Shown here in pieces: positions 48,589-54,739 of a stretch of DNA of 54,739 bases. The notes under the pieces were generated by a model. The model was given only the letters and a program-made list of their open reading frames with translations, made no database searches and had not been told where the DNA came from. The stretch comes from UBA288 sp050178135 (GTDB lineage: Archaea; Halobacteriota; Methanomicrobia; Methanomicrobiales; Methanospirillaceae), in assembly GCA_050178135.1 (NCBI GenBank), contig JBFXGJ010000010.1, positions 1 to 54,739 on the forward strand, in the 5' to 3' direction. The stretch's first letter is position 1. Every line of letters starts with the position of its first letter. A program made the translations under genes and the position numbers.

Positions 48589-50643
48589 CGAAGCATCCTC
48601 TCCGCCGGCAAACTGCTCCACCGTCGCCTGTCCCGGTCTCCTGGTCGACGCGGTCCGAAGAGCGGCCCACTGGACTGCATGATTCCTGGCGCCCGCCCTG
48701 ACGAGCATGCACCCCGAGTGATACCGGGTGTCCTTCCGGTACCTGAGGAGCTGGCCGAGCTTCTGGTTCCCCTTGCCCCGGACGGCGATCGCCTCCAGCA
48801 CCTCGTCGGGCGCGCACCCTCGCATGGTCTGGTCGATATACGGTGCGGAGGCGTTCTTCTCCAGCTCCGCGATCAGTTCGGCCACGGTGAGGGGCGTCTC
48901 CCCGAACCGCTCGTGCCACTTCTCCAGGAACGCTCCCCACTGCGGGGCCTCGACGTCGGCCTCCTCGTACTGCCGGTCGAGGTTCGCGAGGAACCCATTG
49001 ATCTTCATCACGGACAGCATCCCGCCGAGGCACTCGCACCAGTCCTCGAAGACGGCGAGAAGCGGGGTGCCGTCGGGCACCCGGCGACCATCGCGGATCC
49101 AGGCCCGGGCGATCGTCAACACGGCGGCGATGATCCGGCCCCGCTCGCTCCTGACCCACGCCAGCAGGTCGGGGTGCCTGAACGTCGATCGGTTCCGGAG
49201 CCAGGGGCGGGGGTCCTTCGGGTCCATCCGGATCAGGACGCATCGCCGCGGGAGGTCGCCGCCGAGCGCGATATTGATCCCGGTCGCGATCCAGCAGGGC
49301 TGGTTCTCGACCTTCAGGGTCTGCGTCCTCCCGAGGACCCGGCCGTTGTAGACCCGCTGCGTGATCGCCGTCGAGAGCTCGGGCGCCGAGAGGATGCCCG
49401 TGACGTTGTCGAAGACGATCACGGCCCGGCCCGCGGAGAGCTCGGAGAGCAGAAGTTTTCCCCACTCTTCCCGGATCGTCGGAGCCTGGGTCATCGCCGC
49501 GCTCGAGCCGGTCGCGATCGTCACGATCACCTCGGCGAGGAGGCTCGCGCCCGTGCCCATCTGCGGCTTGTCGAAGAGCATGAGGGGCACCCGCCCGGCG
49601 ATCATGGGCCGGACGATCGGCGTCATCAGGGCCGCGATCGCGTTGGCCCTGTTCGCCTCGCTGCCGTCGTTCTCGACCACGAACGGGAAGTCCGCGACCG
49701 TGTCGGCGACACGATCGGTCGCTTCGGCCACCTGGTCTGGCGTGGGGCGGTCGGGGATCGGCGGCAGGACGAGCCCGTCAGCGGGGCTGTAGTAGAGCCC
49801 GGTCTGCGGGTCGTACCCGGGTTCGGTGACCAGGCGACCGTCCAGGCAGATGGCTGGGGACTCGATGATCCCGAGGAGGGGCGGAAACCAGGAGCAGAGG
49901 TGTGCGGACGACAGGATGTTCCGGGCGACCGGCATCGGCGGCATCGTCGACCTGAGGATCGTTGATCTCCCGGCGGTGACGGCGTCCACGAAGTCGGCGG
50001 CTTCGCCGAGCGCCCATCGGACCCCGTGGTCGAGGACGGGTTGGATGACGGGGCACCCGCGTTCGTCGGGGACGATCCTGACCAGGGCACCGGCCCGGAT
50101 GAACATGGACGGAGGGTCGTTCCAACCCTTTAGCGCGGCGACGGCCTCGGTCGTGATCTCGGGAAGCTGCCGGTCGTTCGCCTGGATCTGGACCCGGGTT
50201 TGTTCTTTTCGTCGGTTGGGCTCGCGGTGCTCCTTTCGCGCGATGGCCGCGTCGGCGGCATGGAAACGGCGGTGGGCAAAGTCGGCGGCTGTTTGCCGCT
50301 CCCGCTCGGCGCGTTCCGCTTTCGCCCGGGCTGTTTCATCGGCGATGATCGCCGCGGCGCGCTCGACCCCTCCGACCATCTGGCCCCAGTCGGCGATCAG
50401 GGCGGCGACGTTCACGGCTCGCCCATCGCGGACGGCGGTATCGACGGCCCCCCGGAGCTCCAGCTCGGTGTAGGTGGACGCTCTCCCCTCGCCGCCGGGC
50501 GCGGATGCCTGTGCGTCCGGTGGCATCGGCCCGGTGGGTGATGCCGGTTCGATGGGGACGAGCCGAAGGTCGACTGGCTCGAGCGGGTCTGGGACCGCGA
50601 TCGGGCGATCCGGACCGACGGGATTATCCGTTGCCGGGTGCAC
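48586..50643 (-). CDS. Phage/plasmid-type primase-helicase-like ATPase, P-loop lysine absent
   Basis: A 685-residue protein. It has a Pro-rich N-terminus, then a helical region rich in Ala/Arg/Glu (about 95-150). The C-terminal half resembles ATPases annotated as phage or integrated-element primase/helicases: a loop DKPQMGTGAS (358-367) where GTGKS would be expected, a Walker B-like VIVFDNV (408-414), a sensor-like CWIATGINIALGGDLPRR and the trailing FRHPDLLAWV. The C-terminus LGQLLRYRKDTRYHSG resembles the small DNA-binding tail of such proteins. The lysine replaced by Ala suggests altered or lost ATP hydrolysis, although the same substitution may be usual in this subfamily. A small overlapping gene lies upstream in the same direction. 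No integrase is in the window. Confidence 0.7.
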   Translation of the reverse strand: MHPATDNPVGPDRPIAVPDPLEPVDLRLVPIEPASPTGPMPPDAQASAPGGEGRASTYTELELRGAVDTAVRDGRAVNVAALIADWGQMVGGVERAAAIIADETARAKAERAERERQTAADFAHRRFHAADAAIARKEHREPNRRKEQTRVQIQANDRQLPEITTEAVAALKGWNDPPSMFIRAGALVRIVPDERGCPVIQPVLDHGVRWALGEAADFVDAVTAGRSTILRSTMPPMPVARNILSSAHLCSWFPPLLGIIESPAICLDGRLVTEPGYDPQTGLYYSPADGLVLPPIPDRPTPDQVAEATDRVADTVADFPFVVENDGSEANRANAIAALMTPIVRPMIAGRVPLMLFDKPQMGTGASLLAEVIVTIATGSSAAMTQAPTIREEWGKLLLSELSAGRAVIVFDNVTGILSAPELSTAITQRVYNGRVLGRTQTLKVENQPCWIATGINIALGGDLPRRCVLIRMDPKDPRPWLRNRSTFRHPDLLAWVRSERGRIIAAVLTIARAWIRDGRRVPDGTPLLAVFEDWCECLGGMLSVMKINGFLANLDRQYEEADVEAPQWGAFLEKWHERFGETPLTVAELIAELEKNASAPYIDQTMRGCAPDEVLEAIAVRGKGNQKLGQLLRYRKDTRYHSGCMLVRAGARNHAVQWAALRTASTRRPGQATVEQFAGGEDAS

Positions 50644-50854
50644 GATTGCGTACCCCCTTCCTCTTCGGCTGGGTGGTGTTCTGGACGGGGCCCTCGTTGC
50701 TGCCAGGCCCGTCGGCCCCGTCCAGATCGGCTTTCATCAGTTTTTCCAGGTGCACGGAGAACGGAGCCGGGCGGTTCATCCCCGTTCGGACGGCCCTAGC
50801 TGTGGCCGCACGCGGGAGGGTGGTGGCCGCCGGGTTCGTCCGGAAGACGGGCAT
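50624..50854 (-). CDS. Small hypothetical protein upstream of the primase-like gene
   Basis: A 76-residue frame whose end overlaps the primase-like start by 20 bp, as in a translationally coupled pair. On the minus strand a TATA-like ATGTATAT (50891-50898) and GGAG about 10 nt before the ATG support it. The sequence includes RPAPFSVHLEKLMKADLDG and a basic C-terminus (QPKRKGVRNRAPGNG). No family is recognised; it may be a small DNA-binding accessory protein. Confidence 0.4.
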   Translation of the reverse strand: MPVFRTNPAATTLPRAATARAVRTGMNRPAPFSVHLEKLMKADLDGADGPGSNEGPVQNTTQPKRKGVRNRAPGNG

Positions 50855-51410
50855 CACGGCGATGCTCCGGTCCGTGGCATTTTTCTATCCATATACATCG
50901 GGATGATCGGTAATAATAGGAAAAACTATCGGGGGTTATTGGGCTGAAAATCGCTCTGATCCAGGATGCACGACAAATTTGCGGGTATTCTGTGTACACA
51001 ATATATGAACCTGCTGGGTACTCAGAAGGCTCCCGCGCGGGCCGGCACGGACCCCGGCGATGGGGTGCTGCACCTCCCGCTCCCTCGTGCCTGGCGCCGC
51101 GGGCGTGCGGGGCTGGACCGAGGCGTGATCGGGTGGGGGGTTCGGTGCTGCGAGGCGGGCGACCGACGGGAGCCACGGCAAAAGGGGTGAGGCCGGGGCG
51201 GAGGGGTCGGTCGCCCCCCTGTCTCGCAGCGCCCACCTCGACGCCGGTGTCTTCGTCGGGCGTGAGCCCGTGGAGGTCGCGGGTGAGCGCGTCGATCTCG
51301 CATTCGGCGGGCTCGACCGGCGTATCGACCAGGGGCGGCCTGATGCGACGATGGTGGGCTGGCGGCGAGAGTCGGAACGCATAACGGGTGTCCCGGCAAC
51401 CACTATCACG
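50855..51410. other. 556-bp divergent gap with AT-rich and palindromic elements
   Basis: No intact gene is evident. The first 150 bp are AT-rich relative to surroundings and hold the minus-strand promoter of the small gene. The palindrome TGTGTACACA at 50991-51000 abuts a plus-strand TATA-like ATATATG (51001-51007). Bases 51220-51350 hold the restriction-enzyme relic on the minus strand. GCATAACGG around 51380 is a weak TATA candidate for the downstream enzyme. Confidence 0.45.
51220..51350 (-). pseudogene. Relic of a restriction-modification enzyme C-terminus
   Basis: On the minus strand one frame reads EPAECEIDALTRDLHGLT then PDEDTGVEVG, with strongly GC-biased third codon positions. It matches the pattern EIDxLVYxLYGLTxEEIxxVEG that ends many type IIG and related restriction-modification enzymes. 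There is no start codon context and no upstream catalytic part, since the intact MmeI-type gene occupies the DNA on the other strand. Coding bias and motif are seen directly; the family assignment is from memory of the motif. Confidence 0.45.
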
Positions 51411-54335
51411 ATGGACGAGACCCGTCTCGCCGAGTTCGTGGCGTTCGCCCGGGAACTGAAGGGCGACGAGAAGAGCGAGGCGCAGACCTTTTTGACGCGT
51501 CTGTTCCAGGCATTCGGCCATGCGGGCGCTGTGGAGGCCGGCGCGACGTTCGAGCACCGGATCCGGATCGAGAAGGCCACGACGTTCGCGGACCTGCTCT
51601 GGCCGGGCCGGGTATTGATCGAGATGAAGAGCCGGGGCGTGAACCTCGACCGGGTCGTGCCGCAGGCGAAGGCGTACTGGGACAACGCCTACAAGGACCG
51701 GACGGAGTACGTTGTCCTCTGCAACTTCGATGAGTTCGTGGTTTACAACTGGAACCTCCAGCGCGAGCCGCTCGACCGGGTGCCGCTCGAAAGACTGCCG
51801 GAGATGTGGCGGTCGCTCGCGTTTTTGGCGACGGAGCGGGTCGAGCCGATCTTCGGCAACAACCTGGTCGCGCTGACGAAGGAGGCGGCGGACCGGATCG
51901 CGGACCTGCATGGGCACCTGGTTGACCGTGGGATTGCGCCGGCGACGGCGCAGCGGTTCGTGCTGCAGTGCCTGGTGGCGCTCTTTGCGGAGGACACGGG
52001 CCTCTTTCCCGACCGGTACACGTTCTCGTCCATCATCGAGGACTGCCGGAAGGGCCAGTCGAGTTACGACCTCTTCCATCTCCTCTTTTCGCAGATGAAC
52101 TCGTCCGTGCCGGCGGCGGGCGGGCGCTTCCGGGGTGTCCCGTACTTCGACGGCGGGATCTTCGCGATGATCGACCGGATCGAACTCGACGACACGGAGC
52201 TGGAACTCCTCGATCGGGCCTCGAAGTCGGACTGGTCGAAGGTCCAGCCGTCGATCTTCGGCAATATCTTCGAGGATAGTCTTGAAGCCGGCTTTCGGCA
52301 CGCGAGCGGGGCACACTACACGGCCGAGTCGGACATCATGCGGATCGTGGAGCCGACGGTGCTCCGGCCGTGGCGGGAACGGATCGCGGGGGCGCGGACG
52401 CTCGGGGAGCTCGAGGCGATCGCCGAGGCGCTCGGGGAGTTCCAGGTCCTCGATCCGGCCTGCGGAAGCGGGAACTTTCTGTACGTGGCGTTTCGAGAGC
52501 TGAAGGAGCTTGAACGCGGCCTCTTCGCGACGATCCTCGAGCGGTTCCCATCGATTCGGCCGGAGCGGGTCCACTCGCGGGTCTCGGCCCGGCAGTTTCA
52601 CGGGATCGACACGAACCCGCTCGGCGTGGAGATGGCGAAGATCACCCTCTCGATGGCCAAGAAGTTCGCGGCCGACGACTTCAACCGGGTCACGCAACAG
52701 CACCGGTTCTTCGACGAGGCGGAGTCGCCCCTGCCGTTCGACAACCTGGAGGACAACATCGTCGTGGCGGACGCGCTCTTTTCGGACTGGCCAGCGGCCG
52801 ACGCGATCATCGGAAACCCGCCGTACCAAGCGCAGAATGCGATGCTAACGGAGTTCGGGCAGGTATACGTCAATCGTCTCCGACTTGCTTATCCTGATAT
52901 ATCAGGGTACGCGGACTACTGCGTCTACTGGTTCCGGAAGGCGCACGATCACCTTCGTGATGGAGGAAGAGCCGGGCTCGTCGGGACGAACACAATCCGC
53001 CAGAACCTCTCGCGTGAGAGTGGACTCGACTACATCGTTCAGAACGACGGGACAATCGTGGAGGCGGTGGGGACCATGCCTTGGTCGGGAGAGGCAGCCG
53101 TTCACGTCTCGGTTGTCAACTGGGTCAAGCGCATGACTCCCAAAGGGCCGTTTTTTCTTGCGGTTCAGAAAGGGGACGATAAAAAGGGCCCATGGGAGGA
53201 ATACTCCCTTGCATCGATACCTTCGTCGCTTTCGCCGACAGTTGATGTGGCAAGCGCGGTTGCTCTTCGGTCAAATGTAGTCGGAAAGGTCTGTTATAAG
53301 GGACAGATGCACGGACATGCAGGGTTCTTGCTCTCTCCTGCCGAACGTATGGACTTGCTCGCGGTCGAACCGTCAGCGGCAGAGGTGACATTTCCCTTTC
53401 TCATCGCCGAGGATCTCATCGGTCGAATTGATTCGTTGCCAAGCCGGTATGCCATCGACTTTCAGCCGCGCGACATCTACGAGGCTAAGGGATATAAACA
53501 GACGTTCTCGATCATAGAAAATAAAGTGCTTCCAACTCGCAAGGAAGCCTATGAGATGGAGCAGAAGCGAAATAGGGAGTTACTGAGCAAGAATCCGACA
53601 GCGAGAGTTGATAGACATTACGAGGGATATTACAAACGATGGTGGTTGCATTCCTTTGGGCGGTGGAATCTAATCAAAAGGCTTGAGGAGCTCCCCCGGT
53701 ACATTGTCTGCGGCGAGGTTACCAAACGACCAATTTTTACCTTCACATCGAGTGAAATTCATCCAAATAAGACTCTTGTCGTCTTTTTATTCTCGGATGA
53801 CTTCTCTTTTGGCATCCTTCAGAGCGGCTACCATTGGGCATGGTTCACAGCACGATGCTCGACCCTTAAAGGAGATTATCGGTACACCAGTAATACCGTC
53901 TTCGACTCCTTCCCCTGGCCCCAGTGGGGCGCTGTCACGGCTGACGAGGAGATGGCGTCGGCCCGTTCCCCCCGCTCGCCCGTTGCGGCGGCCCTCGCCG
54001 TCGCCGAGGCGGCACGGGACCTCCGTCGCATCCGGGCCGAGATCCGGGCCGCGACGCCGATGTCGCTCCGCGAGCTCTACCGGACGCTGGAACTTCCCGG
54101 CGCGAACCGGCTCCGCGACGCGCAGGAGGCGCTCGACAAAGCCGTGGCCGAAGCATACGCATGGGGTTTGCCCCCGGCGCTCCGCGGCCTCGAGCCGCTG
54201 CCGCTCCTCCTCGCGCTCAACCAGCGCTGCGCCTCGCTCGAGCGCGAGGGGCGGCCGGTCACGGGCCCGGGCCTGCCGGTCTTCTGCGAGGGCGACGAGA
54301 GGTTCCAGTCCGACGACTGTTTGAAGATGCCGTGA
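51411..54335 (+). CDS. MmeI-type (type IIL/IIG) restriction-modification enzyme
   Basis: A 974-residue single-chain restriction and methylation enzyme. The N-terminal nuclease motif is D61-x9-E71-x-K73 (ADLLWPGRVLIEMKSRG). A helical connector with IVEP-like segments follows. The SAM motif DPACGSG is at 348-354 and the adenine-methyltransferase motif NPPY at 469-472. The target-recognition region spans about 580-830. The C-terminal helical domain has MSLRELYRTLELPGANR and EALDKAVAEAYAWG, typical of MmeI relatives. It would methylate one adenine in an asymmetric site and cut some 20 bp away. The ATG at 51411 is chosen over 51270 for family length. The recognition region is visibly less GC-rich than the flanking domains, a sign of domain replacement. 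Confidence 0.9.
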   Translation: MDETRLAEFVAFARELKGDEKSEAQTFLTRLFQAFGHAGAVEAGATFEHRIRIEKATTFADLLWPGRVLIEMKSRGVNLDRVVPQAKAYWDNAYKDRTEYVVLCNFDEFVVYNWNLQREPLDRVPLERLPEMWRSLAFLATERVEPIFGNNLVALTKEAADRIADLHGHLVDRGIAPATAQRFVLQCLVALFAEDTGLFPDRYTFSSIIEDCRKGQSSYDLFHLLFSQMNSSVPAAGGRFRGVPYFDGGIFAMIDRIELDDTELELLDRASKSDWSKVQPSIFGNIFEDSLEAGFRHASGAHYTAESDIMRIVEPTVLRPWRERIAGARTLGELEAIAEALGEFQVLDPACGSGNFLYVAFRELKELERGLFATILERFPSIRPERVHSRVSARQFHGIDTNPLGVEMAKITLSMAKKFAADDFNRVTQQHRFFDEAESPLPFDNLEDNIVVADALFSDWPAADAIIGNPPYQAQNAMLTEFGQVYVNRLRLAYPDISGYADYCVYWFRKAHDHLRDGGRAGLVGTNTIRQNLSRESGLDYIVQNDGTIVEAVGTMPWSGEAAVHVSVVNWVKRMTPKGPFFLAVQKGDDKKGPWEEYSLASIPSSLSPTVDVASAVALRSNVVGKVCYKGQMHGHAGFLLSPAERMDLLAVEPSAAEVTFPFLIAEDLIGRIDSLPSRYAIDFQPRDIYEAKGYKQTFSIIENKVLPTRKEAYEMEQKRNRELLSKNPTARVDRHYEGYYKRWWLHSFGRWNLIKRLEELPRYIVCGEVTKRPIFTFTSSEIHPNKTLVVFLFSDDFSFGILQSGYHWAWFTARCSTLKGDYRYTSNTVFDSFPWPQWGAVTADEEMASARSPRSPVAAALAVAEAARDLRRIRAEIRAATPMSLRELYRTLELPGANRLRDAQEALDKAVAEAYAWGLPPALRGLEPLPLLLALNQRCASLEREGRPVTGPGLPVFCEGDERFQSDDCLKMP

Positions 54336-54651
54336 CCGGATCACGTGTTCGACGCCGGGTTGGCGTGCACGGGCTTCCGGGAGGTACAAGGGGACGACTC
54401 CCTCGACCGCCTCGAATCGCGTCAAATCGCCGCTGCGATGGACCGCGATAACCACGGCGACGACGCATGACGAGGCCCGCAGAAAGGACGCGGGCCGGGC
54501 CGTGTTCGACGGGCCGGCTCCCGCGGCACCACCGGCACCGGTGGGGGGGACTGGGCGAACGGCCAGCAGCGGCTGCCGGTATAACCTTCGGAGAGCCCCG
54601 GCCGATCCCTTCATATCCCCTCGCGCGGAACCCTCAGGCTGGAGGAGTGCC
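54336..54651. other. 316-bp gap between restriction enzyme and MNT gene
   Basis: No convincing gene. A GTG-started 41-codon frame (54345-54470), in the same register as the restriction enzyme after its stop, ends DRDNHGDDA and may be a fragment. GGCCCGC (54474-54480) and GCGGGCC (54490-54496) form a 7-bp stem with a 9-nt loop. GGAGGAG at 54641-54647 is the ribosome binding site of the next gene. Confidence 0.45.
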
Positions 54652-54739
54652 ATGCCGGCCGACATCTACACCCTGGTCGCCGAGAAACGGAGCGAGATCC
54701 TGGCCGTGGCCACGCGGTACGGGATCACGAACGTCCGCG
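54652..54739 (+). CDS. MNT-type nucleotidyltransferase, N-terminal fragment (cut by window end)
   Basis: Only 29 residues are visible, beginning MPADIYTLVAEKRSEILAVA and continuing through RYGITNVR. This matches the start of minimal nucleotidyltransferases, where NVRVFGSVAR with the catalytic GS would follow just outside the window. A strong GGAGGAG lies 5 nt upstream. Such MNT proteins often pair with a HEPN toxin as a toxin-antitoxin system, in which they AMPylate the HEPN protein; the partner would be downstream. The assignment rests on a short stretch. Confidence 0.6.
   Translation, partial: MPADIYTLVAEKRSEILAVATRYGITNVR

Noticed and set aside
50796..52829. 677-codon open frame antisense to the MmeI-type gene
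   Set aside because: It mirrors the codon positions of a GC-rich gene, has Arg/Pro/His-rich composition and no domain resemblance. Only the short piece at 51220-51350, outside the sense gene, shows real coding bias.
53787..54665. 292-codon minus-strand frame at the right end
   Set aside because: Mostly antisense to the restriction enzyme's C-terminal domain. The part beyond it (54340-54470) has some coding-like codons but no start, motif or continuation.
1..54739. CRISPR array or insertion sequence
   Set aside because: No regularly spaced identical repeats and no transposase were seen. The only tandem repeats are the diverged propeller units at 18943-19920 inside a gene.

Overview
The window comes from a GC-rich euryarchaeal methanogen, most likely order Methanomicrobiales. 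The taxonomic evidence is the gene content: a short archaeal histone, family-B DNA polymerase, RFC large subunit, geranylgeranylglyceryl phosphate synthase, two methanogenesis-marker proteins (marker 2 and marker 4/MtxX), an F390-synthetase-like ligase, archaeal-type S-adenosylmethionine synthetase, archaemetzincin, GatCAB, and the aspartate-semialdehyde sulfurtransferase pair used by methanogens for homocysteine. Many genes have a TATA element 25-30 bp upstream of the start codon, so leaderless or near-leaderless transcripts appear common. No assignment below genus-group level is attempted.

Layout. 1-2.2 kb: 3' part of a secreted C1 (papain-like) peptidase with carbohydrate-binding and PEGA modules. 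2.2-9.8 kb: F390-synthetase-like ligase, tRNA-Gly(GCC), two membrane proteins, archaemetzincin, UPF0146, rfcL, and the marker 2 / MtxX pair. 9.9-18.7 kb: histone; a minus-strand block reading pyrD-pyrK-mat-hisG-hisA-hisB; then mdh-polB on plus. 18.8-29.7 kb: a surface-protein and sensing district with a seven-bladed-propeller/dockerin/PKD/CBM protein, a lamin-tail-like secreted protein, a cohesin-like membrane-anchored protein, an orphan CheW, a cation/proton antiporter with an unusual 5' end, and a six-PEGA surface protein. A decayed receiver/histidine-kinase gene lies in the middle. 29.9-39.3 kb: ferritin-like protein, membrane-linked HTH regulator, alaS, SWIM-finger protein, NIF3, the sulfurtransferase operon with UPF0280, an acidic protein, and an asparagine-synthase-like gene that overlaps gatC. 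39.3-47.1 kb: a dense plus-strand block, gatC-gatA-gatB-topA-GGGP synthase-trmJ-dcd. 47.1-54.7 kb: accessory DNA with a GC-rich PQQ-dehydrogenase-like lipoprotein, a phage/plasmid-type primase-helicase-like protein without the P-loop lysine, an MmeI-type restriction-modification enzyme, the relic of another restriction enzyme, and the start of an MNT-type nucleotidyltransferase.

How the parts fit. The core blocks serve information processing (rfcL, polB, topA, histone, alaS, gatCAB, trmJ, dcd) and amino-acid or cofactor synthesis (his, pyr, mat, sulfurtransferase). The 18.8-25 kb stretch encodes a dockerin-bearing protein and a cohesin-like anchored protein about 2.6 kb apart, which suggests a small cell-surface docking system. 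The last 6 kb looks like a mobile-element/defence patch: its restriction enzyme has a DNA-recognition region of conspicuously lower GC than its flanks, and a coding-biased restriction-enzyme C-terminus lies as a relic on the opposite strand just upstream.
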